Shown piece by piece: positions 1-7,842 of a stretch of 64,000 nt of DNA. The stretch is from assembly GCF_000969645.2 (NCBI RefSeq), contig NZ_CP014222.1:3351740-3415739 (forward strand). Reading direction: 5' to 3'. A program made the translations under genes and the position numbers. The stretch comes from Janthinobacterium sp. B9-8 (GTDB lineage Bacteria; Pseudomonadota; Gammaproteobacteria; Burkholderiales; Chitinibacteraceae). Below the pieces are notes generated by a model that saw only the letters and a list, made by a program, of their open reading frames with translations, had not been told where the DNA came from and did not search any database. The first letter of the stretch is position 1, and every line of letters starts with the position of its first letter.

Positions 1-381
1 CACAGGGCAAGCCTGAATACAGAGCGTACAGCCGATGCAAACGGCTTCGTCAATCAGCGCTACGGATTTAGGTTTTTCTACGCCATTCTCGGCATTAAGC
101 GGCTTGAATTCTTTACCCAGCAAATCCGCCAGTTTGCGAATGCCATCTTCACCACCCGGCGGGCAACAATTGATATCGGCTTCTTCATTGGCAATCGCCG
201 TGGCATAGGGCTTACAGCCAGGAAAACCACACTGGCCACACTGGGTTTGCGGCAAGATCGCATCAATTTTATCGACTAATGGATCTTCATCAACCTTGAA
301 CTTAATCGCAGCAAAGCCCAGCACCGCCCCCAGCGCCAAAGCAAGAACAGCCATTAACAAAATGGCCAGTAAAAAAGACAT
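1..381 (-). CDS. rnfB: RnfB/RsxB, electron transport complex iron-sulfur subunit (3' part outside window)
   Basis: Iron-sulfur subunit of the Rnf/Rsx membrane complex, which couples ferredoxin and NAD(H) electron transfer to an ion gradient or, in enterobacteria, keeps SoxR reduced. Only the first 127 codons are in the window; the gene runs off the left edge. The start gives [18 protein letters not shown], a membrane anchor. It is followed by the family's four-cysteine cluster motif (CGQCGFPGC, about residues 48-56) and then, at the edge, the first ferredoxin-type motif [13 protein letters not shown]. rnfA lies upstream in the same direction, as in other rnf operons. The gap between them is unusually long (241 bp) and filled by an inverted repeat. 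Identification is secure from the cysteine motifs and the neighbour. Confidence 0.95.
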   Translation of the reverse strand, partial: MSFLLAILLMAVLALALGAVLGFAAIKFKVDEDPLVDKIDAILPQTQCGQCGFPGCKPYATAIANEEADINCCPPGGEDGIRKLADLLGKEFKPLNAENGVEKPKSVALIDEAVCIGCTLCIQACPV

Positions 382-409
382 AGCTTTCCTAAAAATGATT
401 ACAGATCAC

Positions 410-622
410 AAACCCAAATCTTGAACCACGGAGGACACAGAGAACACGGAGAAAACCTATGAATGAATGAAGTGATAATAAACAAAGGATCTCCCGAAGA
501 AGACATAGATTGAAAAACAAATCCATTACCCACGTAATGCCTTCATCAGGTCTTGATATCGTATTGGTTTTCTCCGTGTAACTCTGTGTCCTCCGTACTC
601 TCCGTGGTTAAAGATTTGGGTT
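410..622. repeat. MITE-like element with long imperfect terminal inverted repeats
   Basis: The left arm at about 410-456 (reading AAACCCAAATCTTGAACCAC and on) and the right arm at about 566-622 are inverted copies of each other. They differ by a few bases and a 9-base insertion in the right arm. About 110 bp of AT-rich sequence without a convincing ORF separates them. The element sits between rnfA and rnfB and abuts the rnfA stop codon. A related ACCACGGAG-type inverted repeat lies at about 6075-6175. The transcript across it could fold into a long hairpin. I infer a non-autonomous mobile or REP-like element; no transposase is visible nearby. Confidence 0.7.
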
Positions 623-1204
623 TTACCGCACCAAGCCAGCGAACCCCATAAAGGCCAAGCTCATCAGCCCTGCGGTGATAAAGGCCACCGGTGTGCCTTT
701 AAAGAATTCGGGGATATCTGCGCCCTCTAGTCTTTCGCGCATGGCGGCAAATAGGATCAGTACCAGACTAAAACCTACTGCCGAACCAAAGCCAAATAAT
801 AGCGATTCGACAAAATTATATTTTTGCGCCGAGCTAATCAAAGGCACGCCCAATACCGCGCAATTGGTGGTGATCAGAGGCAGATAAATCCCCAGCGCTT
901 GGTAAAGAACAGGGCTGGCTTTATGAATAAACATTTCAGTGAATTGCACAATCGCGGCAATCACCACAATAAAAGCAAGGGTGCGCAAATATTCCAGCTG
1001 CCAGAAGATCAATATCTGATCGATCATCCACGATGTGCCTGATGCCAGCGTCAGCACAAAGGCAGTGGCAAGGCCCATGCCGATCGATGCTTCCAGCTTT
1101 TTAGACACGCCCATAAATGGGCATAAGCCCAAAATACGCACCAGCACGGCATTATTAACCAGCACCGCGCCCAGAAGCAGCAGTAAATAGTGTTGAAAAT
1201 CCAT
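623..1204 (-). CDS. rnfA: RnfA/RsxA, electron transport complex membrane subunit
   Basis: Integral membrane subunit of the Rnf/Rsx complex in the inner membrane. The 193-residue product has the family's usual length and about six hydrophobic segments. It shows the highly conserved start [20 protein letters not shown], the [12 protein letters not shown] motif (about residues 26-37) and the [11 protein letters not shown] motif (about 111-121), whose cysteines are family hallmarks. It is first of the rnf genes here and rnfB follows. A palindromic repeat at 1219-1287 separates it from pyrD upstream, so it probably has its own promoter or depends on read-through. RnfE is a homologous family, but first position and the N-terminus fit RnfA. 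Confidence 0.96.
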   Translation of the reverse strand: MDFQHYLLLLLGAVLVNNAVLVRILGLCPFMGVSKKLEASIGMGLATAFVLTLASGTSWMIDQILIFWQLEYLRTLAFIVVIAAIVQFTEMFIHKASPVLYQALGIYLPLITTNCAVLGVPLISSAQKYNFVESLLFGFGSAVGFSLVLILFAAMRERLEGADIPEFFKGTPVAFITAGLMSLAFMGFAGLVR

Positions 1205-1218
1205 GGTTTAAAATCTCT

Positions 1219-1287
1219 CCGTAGGACGGGGCAAGCCGTCATTGAACTCAATTGCTAAAGTGGCGGCTTGCGCCGGCCTACGGTTTT
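1219..1287. repeat. Palindromic intergenic repeat between pyrD and rnfA
   Basis: CCGTAGGACGGGGCAAGCCG at 1219-1238 faces GGCGGCTTGCGCCGGCCTACGG-type sequence ending at about 1287, giving arms of about 20 bases with a few mismatches and a loop of about 25 bases. It lies just downstream of the pyrD stop codon, where it may act as a transcription barrier. It resembles REP-type elements; I did not find a second exact copy in the window. Confidence 0.6.
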
Positions 1288-1295
1288 TTATCTAC

Positions 1296-2315
1296 TTACA
1301 AAGCGGCAATCGCCTCAACGCAATCACTAACCATTTGCGGGCCTTCGTAAATCAGGCCGCTATACACTTGCACTAGGCTTGCGCCTGCGCGGATTTTCTC
1401 TGCGGCGTGTTCGCCCTTGAAAATCCCACCCACCCCAATAATAGGCAGGGCGCCGTCTAGGGCTTCGGCCAGATCACGAATTACCTTGGTTGATTTGGCC
1501 CTGACCGGTGCGCCCGACAAGCCCCCCGCTTCTTGCCCATGTTTTAAATGCTCGACACCAACACGGGATAATGTGGTGTTGCTGGCAATCACAGCATCGA
1601 TACCGCTAGCCACTAGGCGCTCGGCAATATCCTGAACTTGGTTGCTATCTAAATCGGGCGCTATTTTAAGGGCAAGAGGTACGTAGCGGCCATGACGATC
1701 CGCAAGCTCTGTTTGCTTTTGCTTTAAAGCCGTCAGCAAACGCCCCAATTCATCCGCGCCTTGCAGCTGGCGCAAGTTCTTTGTATTAGGGCTAGAGATA
1801 TTGACCGTGACGTAGCTGGCGTGTTCATACACTTTATCTAAGCAGATGAGATAGTCATCAGCTGCGTTCTCGATCGGCGTGTCCGCATTTTTGCCGATAT
1901 TGATACCCAAAATACCCTGATAATTGCTGTTTTTAACGTTCTCGATCAGCTTATCCACGCCATCATTATTAAAACCCATACGGTTAATAATGCCCTCGGC
2001 TTCCGGCAAACGAAACAAACGTGGCTTAGGATTACCCGGCTGAGGACGAGGTGTGATGGTGCCGATTTCTAGGAAACCAAAACCCAGCTCGGCCATCGCA
2101 TCGATATGGTCACCATTTTTATCTAAGCCAGCGGCCAGCCCAACAGGATTCGGAAAATCCAGCCCCATCACAGAAACAGGGCATTCAGGCACCGTAGGCG
2201 TAAACGTGCGCAAAAATCCCAAGCTATGCAAGGCATGCAAGCCGGTAAACGCCGCAGCGTGCGCTTTTTCGGCGTCGAGTAAAAAAAGAAAAGGTTTAAC
2301 TAACTGATAAGACAT
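1296..2315 (-). CDS. pyrD: Dihydroorotate dehydrogenase (quinone), class 2
   Basis: Oxidises dihydroorotate to orotate in pyrimidine synthesis, passing electrons to quinone at the inner membrane face. The product is 339 residues, as usual for class 2 enzymes. It has the amphipathic N-terminal membrane-associating helix ([20 protein letters not shown]). It also has the FMN barrel with [11 protein letters not shown], the class 2 serine region [13 protein letters not shown] and the C-terminal phosphate-binding IGVGGI. An upstream in-frame ATG at 2393 would add 26 residues with no family similarity, so I chose 2315; no strong ribosome site is visible there. folD lies upstream in the same direction, separated by a hairpin at 2374-2403. 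Confidence 0.95.
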   Translation of the reverse strand: MSYQLVKPFLFLLDAEKAHAAAFTGLHALHSLGFLRTFTPTVPECPVSVMGLDFPNPVGLAAGLDKNGDHIDAMAELGFGFLEIGTITPRPQPGNPKPRLFRLPEAEGIINRMGFNNDGVDKLIENVKNSNYQGILGINIGKNADTPIENAADDYLICLDKVYEHASYVTVNISSPNTKNLRQLQGADELGRLLTALKQKQTELADRHGRYVPLALKIAPDLDSNQVQDIAERLVASGIDAVIASNTTLSRVGVEHLKHGQEAGGLSGAPVRAKSTKVIRDLAEALDGALPIIGVGGIFKGEHAAEKIRAGASLVQVYSGLIYEGPQMVSDCVEAIAAL

Positions 2316-2373
2316 GAGGCAGGGAATCCGGCAATTGATAGGCAAAACTGCGCCAAAGACGCTACTTGTTTCC

Positions 2374-2403
2374 CTTTTCCAATGTGGCATCACACTGGAA
2401 AAG
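2374..2403. repeat. Perfect-armed hairpin between folD and pyrD
   Basis: CTTTTCCA (2374-2381) and TGGAAAAG (2396-2403) are perfect inverted copies. An inner TGTG/CACA pair extends the stem around a GCAT loop. No T-run follows on the minus strand, so it is a structured spacer and not a clear intrinsic terminator. Confidence 0.5.
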
Positions 2404-2431
2404 AGTTACATATGTAAGACTAAATGCTCAA

Positions 2432-3286
2432 TCAACCCTTGCGATTTACGCAAGCATCAAAAGTGTTTTGCATCAGAGTAGCCACAGTCATCAAGCCCAC
2501 CCCCCCCGGCACTGGCGTAATCCACGCTGCTTTTTCTTTGGCAACATCAAACTCAACGTCACCACAGAGCTTGCCGTTTTCTAAGCGATTGATGCCCACG
2601 TCGATCACAATCGCGCCCGCCTTAATCCAGTCCCCTTTCACAAAATTAGGGATACCTACGCCAGCCACTACAATATCTGCGCCACGTACTTTGCTTTCTA
2701 AGTCTTGCGTTTTGCTATGACAGATCGTAACGGTAGCGCGAGCCAGTAAAAGCTCTAAAGCCTGCGGGCGACCTACGATATTAGATGCGCCCACGATGAC
2801 AGCGTCTTTACCAACGATATCAATTCCGGTTCGCTCTAATAAAGTCATCACACCGCGTGGGGTGCACGGGCGCAGCAAAGGCATTTTTAAAGCGAGGCGA
2901 CCAATATTATAAGGATGGAAACCATCGACATCTTTTACCGGGTCGATCAGCTCGATCACTTTCTCTGCATTAATATGTTTTGGTAAAGGCAGTTGTACCA
3001 AGATACCGTCGATCTCATCGTCCTGATTAAACTTAGCCACTAGGGCCAGCAAATCAGCTTCAGAAGTATCCGCTGGTAAATCGATATCAATAGAGCGAAT
3101 CCCAGCATTAGCGCACTGACGCTTCTTATTACCTACATAGACTTGAGAAGCAGGGTCTGCCCCAACCAAAATCACGGCAAGTGCAGGAGCACGTAAGCCA
3201 CTTGCCACACGGGCATCTACTTTGGCGCGAACATCACTAACAATTTCGGCCGAAATGATTTTTCCGTCGAGAATTTGGGCTGTCAT
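2432..3286 (-). CDS. folD: Bifunctional methylenetetrahydrofolate dehydrogenase/cyclohydrolase
   Basis: Interconverts 5,10-methylene-THF, methenyl-THF and 10-formyl-THF in cytosolic one-carbon metabolism. The 284-residue length is typical. Visible motifs are the catalytic YVGNKK (tyrosine and lysine, about residues 50-55), [21 protein letters not shown] with the active-site aspartate, the NADP-binding [12 protein letters not shown] and the C-terminal [11 protein letters not shown] signature. The ribosome site AGGAG lies 8 bases before the ATG. In the NADP motif an alanine occupies the position that is arginine in E. coli FolD; this may matter for cofactor preference, which I cannot test here. 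It is followed by pyrD. Confidence 0.97.
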   Translation of the reverse strand: MTAQILDGKIISAEIVSDVRAKVDARVASGLRAPALAVILVGADPASQVYVGNKKRQCANAGIRSIDIDLPADTSEADLLALVAKFNQDDEIDGILVQLPLPKHINAEKVIELIDPVKDVDGFHPYNIGRLALKMPLLRPCTPRGVMTLLERTGIDIVGKDAVIVGASNIVGRPQALELLLARATVTICHSKTQDLESKVRGADIVVAGVGIPNFVKGDWIKAGAIVIDVGINRLENGKLCGDVEFDVAKEKAAWITPVPGGVGLMTVATLMQNTFDACVNRKG

Positions 3287-3537
3287 GGGTAAAACTCCTG
3301 CTGTTTCTATCGCAAAAAACGCATTTTCTCATGCAAAAGCATCTAGCCCAAACATTTCCTACATATTTTTCTAAGTGGGTGCTGTTTAACTAACTAGGAA
3401 ATATCAAAAAAATTAACCTATATTTCAGATATTTTTTACGACAAAAATCACCATAAAAAACAAAGAGTAGCGTAAGAATCCACCCCATTTACCCACGTTT
3501 AGCGTTATCCGTCTCAGAAAAAAGATCGCGAAGGTGC

Positions 3538-3566
3538 TTGACGCCAAAAAGCCTGCACAGTATATT
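3538..3566 (+). promoter_or_regulatory. Sigma-70 promoter of the Pro-Arg-His tRNA cluster
   Basis: A -35 box TTGACG (3538-3543) and a -10 box TATATT (3561-3566) are separated by exactly 17 bases and followed by a GC-rich discriminator (GCGTCC), typical of stable-RNA promoters. The first tRNA begins 13 bases after the -10 box. Confidence 0.85.
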
Positions 3567-3578
3567 GCGTCCTCTGTT

Positions 3579-3655
3579 CGGGGCGTAGCGCAGCCCGGTA
3601 GCGCATCTGCTTTGGGAGCAGAGGGTCGTGAGTTCGAATCCCACCGCCCCGACCA
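3579..3655 (+). tRNA. tRNA-Pro (UGG)
   Basis: A 77-base cloverleaf with acceptor stem CGGGGCG/CGCCCCG, discriminator A and encoded CCA. The anticodon loop TTTGGGA gives anticodon TGG, reading CCA and probably other proline codons. First of three tandem tRNA genes behind one promoter. Confidence 0.97.
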
Positions 3656-3737
3656 GAACTTATCCTTATCCGATAAGTTGTTTTAAAGTAAGAACTTATT
3701 CACCCAGATAAGTAGATTTATAGTACGGTTGTACAGT

Positions 3738-3814
3738 GTGCCCGTAGCTCAACTGGATAGAGCAACGGCCTTCTAAGCCGTAGGTTACAGGTTCGATTCC
3801 TGTCGGGTGCGCCA
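3738..3814 (+). tRNA. tRNA-Arg (UCU)
   Basis: A 77-base cloverleaf with encoded CCA. The anticodon loop CTTCTAA between stems ACGGC and GCCGT gives anticodon TCT, reading AGA and AGG. The acceptor stem GTGCCCG/CGGGTGC contains two G-U pairs. Second gene of the tRNA cluster. Confidence 0.95.
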
Positions 3815-3896
3815 AGTGTGTGATCGACTATTAAAACGAACCAAGATTTTAGTTTTAGACTTGTAGTATATTAAGTCTTAAACGCACCGCTCAGCG

Positions 3897-3972
3897 GTGG
3901 CTGTAGCTCAGTTGGTAGAGTCCAGGATTGTGATTCCTGTTGTCGTGGGTTCGAGCCCCATCAGCCACCCCA
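3897..3972 (+). tRNA. tRNA-His (GUG)
   Basis: A 76-base cloverleaf with acceptor stem GTGGCTG/CAGCCAC, a C at position 73 and encoded CCA. A G at 3896 supplies the extra G-1 expected of tRNA-His. The anticodon loop contains GTG between stems CAGGA and TCCTG. Third gene of the cluster, followed directly by a terminator. Confidence 0.96.
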
Positions 3973-3977
3973 GTAAG

Positions 3978-4018
3978 AAAGCAAAAAGCCCATCCGCAAG
4001 GTTGGGCTTTTTGCTTTG
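3978..4018. terminator. Bidirectional terminator between tRNA cluster and PEP-CTERM gene
   Basis: The stem AAAAAGCCCA/TGGGCTTTTT with loop TCCGCAAGGT lies within longer AAAGC/GCTTT arms and has A- and T-runs on either side. It can terminate the tRNA cluster on the plus strand and the PEP-CTERM gene on the minus strand. Confidence 0.85.
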
Positions 4019-4041
4019 CTGCGTTTCAATCAAATACAGGC

Positions 4042-4623
4042 TTAAGCTGCAGTTTTACGGCGGCGAGCTACTCCTAATAATCCGAGCAAGCCCATGCCCA
4101 TTAAGGCATATGTTTCTGGCTCAGGTACCGGAGTTACAGAATCCACTCCGCTTAAATGTACGCTCCAGTTTTTGCCCTTATTGAGACCATTGGCTGGCTG
4201 AGCCCAATCTTCCAGACGAATTGGAGCCTGATTGTCGTATGTAAAGCCACTGCTAAGCACTGAGCCACGAGCGCGATTATTATAAGTAGCGATCGTAAAC
4301 AGATATTCACCAGCGGCCAGAGTTGTAAATTTCAAACCAGAATCAAAGCGGGTTTGGCCCGGAGCAATACTGGCATCATCATCATTCTGCCCCAATAAGC
4401 TCCATACTGAGCCTTCCTTTTTCCATACGACAGTAACCGGGTCAAAATTTATGCCGTTACGGAATGAATCTGTCCAGACTTTTACGTTTGTATTTGCTTG
4501 ATTCAAGGTAAAACCAAGCTTCACAACGTCTTTGTGGTAATTGATACTTCCACTAAAATCAAAAACTGCAGCGTGTGAAACGGATGAAATAAATAGTGTT
4601 GCTAGTGCTAGTTTTTTCAGCAT
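4042..4623 (-). CDS. Secreted PEP-CTERM sorting-domain protein
   Basis: Exported protein predicted to be processed by an exosortase. The 193-residue product has a signal peptide (about 1-18, ending SVSHA). A mainly beta-strand body follows, with an acidic NDDDASIAPGQTRFDS region. The C-terminus is a textbook PEP-CTERM signal: VPEPETYALMGMGLLGLLGV, then ARRRK. By family knowledge this C-terminal tripartite signal is recognised by EpsH/exosortase, which is not in this window. The body resembles the DVUA0089-type PEP-CTERM proteins, but I hold that subfamily loosely. A ribosome site AGGGGATC precedes the ATG. Function is unknown; surface or exopolysaccharide-associated roles are typical of the class. 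Confidence 0.85.
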   Translation of the reverse strand: MLKKLALATLFISSVSHAAVFDFSGSINYHKDVVKLGFTLNQANTNVKVWTDSFRNGINFDPVTVVWKKEGSVWSLLGQNDDDASIAPGQTRFDSGLKFTTLAAGEYLFTIATYNNRARGSVLSSGFTYDNQAPIRLEDWAQPANGLNKGKNWSVHLSGVDSVTPVPEPETYALMGMGLLGLLGVARRRKTAA

Positions 4624-5020
4624 GCCAGATCCCCTAAAATTTTTATAGAAACAATTTTACAACAAAAGAAAGCTAACACAAAACTTCAAGTAATTCACAA
4701 AAATGAATATAAGAATTATTGTATATAATAAAAATCAAACACTTAATTTCAATAAAATAAAAACACCTAGCAAACCTCGTTCATTTATTTTTATAGAAAA
4801 ACAAACTGTAAAATTGCCTTTTTGAATTTAAAAATATAAATTTAAAAAATAAAAACATTAAACAAAAAAAATAAAAAAACATTAAAAAAAAAGTAAATTA
4901 TTAATGTTTTTGTTGTATAAAAACACACAACGCCTGTGCCGGACTCAGTTGTAAAACAAACTGGCATTCGTACTTTGCATGGCTTAACATCCTTGTCATC
5001 CAAAGATCAGGACCCTGCTT
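4624..5020. other. AT-rich divergent intergenic region
   Basis: The 397 bp between two divergent exported-protein genes contain no ORF. The stretch from about 4660 to 4930 is extremely A/T-rich with long A-runs, unlike neighbouring spacers. It must hold both promoters, but I cannot assign -35/-10 pairs confidently because so many AT hexamers are present. A sigma-54-like string near 4962-4979 has the wrong spacing. Possible binding region for H-NS/MvaT-type proteins (inference). Confidence 0.6.
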
Positions 5021-6055
5021 GTGAAGCTTCTCTTCGGCCTTATCTCTCTCTTTCTTTCTGCCTCACTCTGGGCTGCCCCGCCTAAGCCGCCTTTTTATCA
5101 GCTCAACGCCAGCCAGCTAGCCGTGGTCGTGAATCGTAATGATCCCTTATCAGCCGAAATTGCACGTTACTACGCAGAAAAACATGGTTTAAAGCCTGAG
5201 CAGATCTTTCAAATTAGCCTGCCCACAGACCGTAGCTGGATTAGCGAAGGTGAGTTGGCGCAAGCCAAAGCGGAGCTAGATACAGCACTGCCCGCTCATA
5301 TTCAGGCACTGGCACTGGCATGGACCAAGCCTTATCGGGTAAATTGCCTGAGTATCACTTATGCCTTTACGCTGGGTTATAAAGAGGGCATTTGTCAGAG
5401 CACGGGCAAGCCGACTCCTGCCTCACCATACTTTAACCATGCCAGCACCCAGCCCTTCAGCGATTTAGGCTTACGCCCCAGCATGATGCTAGCGGCCAAT
5501 AATCTGGCAGAAGCTAAAAAATTAATTGATCGCGGCAGCGAGGCTTGGGGGAGCTTCCCGCGAGGCACGGCTTATTATTTAACCACGAGTGATAAAACCC
5601 GCAGCGCCAGAGCGCCTTTATTCCCGCCCACACAGACGGTAGAGCGCCCAGCCATTAAAATTGAGAATCTGCACGGCGATGTAATCAGCCATAAAAAAGA
5701 TGTGCTGATTTATCAAACAGGGCTCACCAAGGTAGATAAGCTGGAAACCTTGCAATTTTTACCCGGCGCACTGGCCGATCATCTGACTTCTTTTGGCGGC
5801 ATGCTGACCGACAGCAGCCAGATGAGCAGTTTAAAATGGCTGGAAGCTGGCGCTACTGCCAGCTATGGCACGGTGAGCGAGCCTTACTCTTACCCACAAA
5901 AATTCCCGCATCCACAGGTTTTGCTCTATCACTATCTGGCGGGTGCCACAGCAGTAGAAGCCTATTGGAAAAGTGTGGAATGGCCTGCGCAAGGGGTATT
6001 TATTGGTGACCCGCTGGCCGCGCCGTTTCGCAGCCTTAGCCCGCGCAAGCAATAA
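5021..6055 (+). CDS. TIGR03790-family secreted protein
   Basis: Uncharacterised exported protein. The 344 residues start with a signal peptide (about 1-18, LSASLWA). The conserved opening of the TIGR03790 family follows: VVVNRNDPLSAEIARYYAEK, about residues 33-52. Later segments include LALAWTKPYRVNC, TDSSQMSSLKWLEAGATASYGTVSEP and a C-terminal FIGDPLAAPF. As I recall, this family is found only in genomes that encode exosortase, which fits the divergent PEP-CTERM gene next door. The start is GTG at 5021 with a weak upstream purine stretch; no other start retains the signal peptide. No enzymatic role is established. The conserved serine, glycine and aspartate-rich segments would suit a hydrolase-like fold (speculative). 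Confidence 0.75.
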   Translation: MKLLFGLISLFLSASLWAAPPKPPFYQLNASQLAVVVNRNDPLSAEIARYYAEKHGLKPEQIFQISLPTDRSWISEGELAQAKAELDTALPAHIQALALAWTKPYRVNCLSITYAFTLGYKEGICQSTGKPTPASPYFNHASTQPFSDLGLRPSMMLAANNLAEAKKLIDRGSEAWGSFPRGTAYYLTTSDKTRSARAPLFPPTQTVERPAIKIENLHGDVISHKKDVLIYQTGLTKVDKLETLQFLPGALADHLTSFGGMLTDSSQMSSLKWLEAGATASYGTVSEPYSYPQKFPHPQVLLYHYLAGATAVEAYWKSVEWPAQGVFIGDPLAAPFRSLSPRKQ

Positions 6056-6074
6056 ACCCCTCTAATCCCCCAAC

Positions 6075-6175
6075 CTTAAACCACGGAGAAAAGGGAAAAC
6101 ACGGAGGGTCACGGAGGAAAACAAGGCTTTCTCTGTGCCTCGTTTTACTCTGTACCCCAAGGTTTAGCACTCTAT
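6075..6175. repeat. Inverted repeat related to the rnf-region element
   Basis: The left half (AACCTTAAACCACGGAG and following CACGGAGG-type units) and the right half (inverted CTCTGTGCCTC and CTCTGT units ending CCCAAGGTTT) form imperfect inverted arms. The ACCACGGAG units match those in the 410-622 element, so this is probably a shorter or degraded member of one dispersed family. Confidence 0.55.
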
Positions 6176-6280
6176 CCATTAACATCTACAGTGCTTTTCC
6201 CTAGCCCTGAGTCGTTACAAAGCACCATGCAAATTCAAAAGCCTTATAATCAGGCAGCGATTCCCAGAGGCTTTATCTAT

Positions 6281-7699
6281 ATGCATACCTTTTACTGGCA
6301 CGATTACGAAACATTTGGCATCAACCCACGCCGTGATCGCCCTTCGCAATTTGCTGGCATTCGCACCGATGCAGAGTTAAATGAAATCGGCAAGCCACTC
6401 AATATTTTCTGTAAACCCACACCTGACTATCTGCCCGATCCTGAATCCTGCCTGCTTACGGGCATTACGCCTCAGCAGTGCTTAGAAAATGGTGTAGACG
6501 AGTTTGAGTTTGCGGCCCGTATCGAGGCCGAGCTGGCTATGCCTAGCACGGTAGGGTTAGGTTATAACTCGATTCGTTTTGACGATGAAGTCACGCGCTT
6601 TATGTTCTGGCGCAATCTGATCGAGCCCTATTCGCGTGAATGGCAAAATGATTGCAGCCGCTGGGATTTACTCGATGTGGTACGCACCACCTATGCGCTG
6701 CGCCCCGAAGGCATTGTTTGGCCAACACACGACGATGGCCGCCCTTCCTTCAAATTAGAACATCTCACCAAGGCCAACGGCATCAGCCACGAAGCGGCGC
6801 ACGATGCGCTATCTGATGTGCGTGCCACCATTGCACTGGCACGGCTAATCCGTGAGAAACAACCCAAGCTATTCGATTTTTGCTTTTCACTGCGTAAAAA
6901 AGACAAGGTGCTAGAGCAAATTGGCCTCCCCAATGCCAAACCTTTCCTACATATCAGCGGCATGTTTTCCGCAGAGCGCGGCTGCATCGCGCTGGTTTGG
7001 CCACTCGCCATGCATCCCAACAATAAAAACGAAATCATCGTTTGGGATTTAGCCTTTGATCCAAGTGAGATTTTCAAGCTGGACGCGGAAACCATCCGCC
7101 TGCGTATGTTCAGCAAAACGGCTGATTTACCCGAAGGTGTCCCTCGCCTGCCGATTAAAAGCATCCATATTAATAAGTCGCCCATTGTGATTGGCAATCT
7201 CAAAACATTAAGTAGTGAGCGAGCTGCACATTGGAATATCGACGTAGAACAGGCCTTGGCTCACGCCAAAATAGCCGAAAGCGCCCCCGATATGAGCGCA
7301 ATCTGGCAGCAGGTGTTTACGAGCGAGCATGCAAAAAGCGATGTGGATGAAGATTTATACGGCGGATTTATTGGCAATAATGATAAGCGTCTTCTAGCTA
7401 AGCTACGCAACTTTAGCCCCGAAGAGCTGGCTAAAGAGCGGGTGAGCTTTGAAGATAGCCGCCTTGAAGAAGTGCTTTTCCGCTACCGCGCCAGAAACTT
7501 TCCAAGCACATTAACCGCGGCAGAATTGCAACGCTGGGAGCAACACCGTGCAGCAAAGTTGTTCGATGGCACAGGTGGCGCACGCACGCTGGAAGCCTTT
7601 GGTGAAGCAATTGATACGCTATCGGAAAACGTCAGCGAGCAGCAGGCGGACATTCTTTCTGCACTCTTTGATTACGCCGAAAGCATTATGCCCGACTAG
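6281..7699 (+). CDS. sbcB: Exodeoxyribonuclease I
   Basis: Degrades single-stranded DNA 3' to 5' during recombination and mismatch repair in the cytosol. The 472-residue length is near E. coli ExoI (475). The DEDD-type exonuclease residues are visible: DYETFG (about 6-11), the FDDEVTRF region and HDALSDVRATIALA. The RDRPSQFAGIRTD segment is a family signature. The longer reading frame could begin at 6191, but the family N-terminus corresponds to MHTFYWHDYETFG, preceded by AGAGG. It stands alone between repeats, with a convergent chemoreceptor gene downstream. Confidence 0.96.
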   Translation: MHTFYWHDYETFGINPRRDRPSQFAGIRTDAELNEIGKPLNIFCKPTPDYLPDPESCLLTGITPQQCLENGVDEFEFAARIEAELAMPSTVGLGYNSIRFDDEVTRFMFWRNLIEPYSREWQNDCSRWDLLDVVRTTYALRPEGIVWPTHDDGRPSFKLEHLTKANGISHEAAHDALSDVRATIALARLIREKQPKLFDFCFSLRKKDKVLEQIGLPNAKPFLHISGMFSAERGCIALVWPLAMHPNNKNEIIVWDLAFDPSEIFKLDAETIRLRMFSKTADLPEGVPRLPIKSIHINKSPIVIGNLKTLSSERAAHWNIDVEQALAHAKIAESAPDMSAIWQQVFTSEHAKSDVDEDLYGGFIGNNDKRLLAKLRNFSPEELAKERVSFEDSRLEEVLFRYRARNFPSTLTAAELQRWEQHRAAKLFDGTGGARTLEAFGEAIDTLSENVSEQQADILSALFDYAESIMPD

Positions 7700-7738
7700 A
7701 GCTCCGGGCATTTCTTACTAGCAGACAAAACGCTTTAT

Positions 7739-7790
7739 CTTGCCCACGCAGGCGGTACTCAGCGCACCATTTAGCCCTGCCGCGTGGGCA
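7739..7790. repeat. Palindrome between sbcB and the chemoreceptor gene
   Basis: TTGCCCACGCAGG near 7740 faces CTGCCGCGTGGGCA near 7777-7790, and a further GCCCACC follows. It lies between two convergent genes, where it may serve as a shared transcription stop, although no clear T-run follows. Confidence 0.5.
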
Positions 7791-7842
7791 CAAAAGCATG
7801 CCCACCACGCCAAGAAGCAACTTGCAGCTTCCCGCAAAAAAA

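Noticed and set aside
3897..4184. A 95-codon plus-strand ORF starting at tRNA-His
   Set aside because: It is a reading of the tRNA, the terminator and the antisense of the PEP-CTERM gene.
4962..4979. Sigma-54-like string TGGCA...TTTGCA upstream of the TIGR03790 gene
   Set aside because: There are 12 bases between GG and GC, where sigma-54 requires 10. PEP-CTERM genes are often sigma-54 controlled, which made it tempting, but the spacing is wrong.
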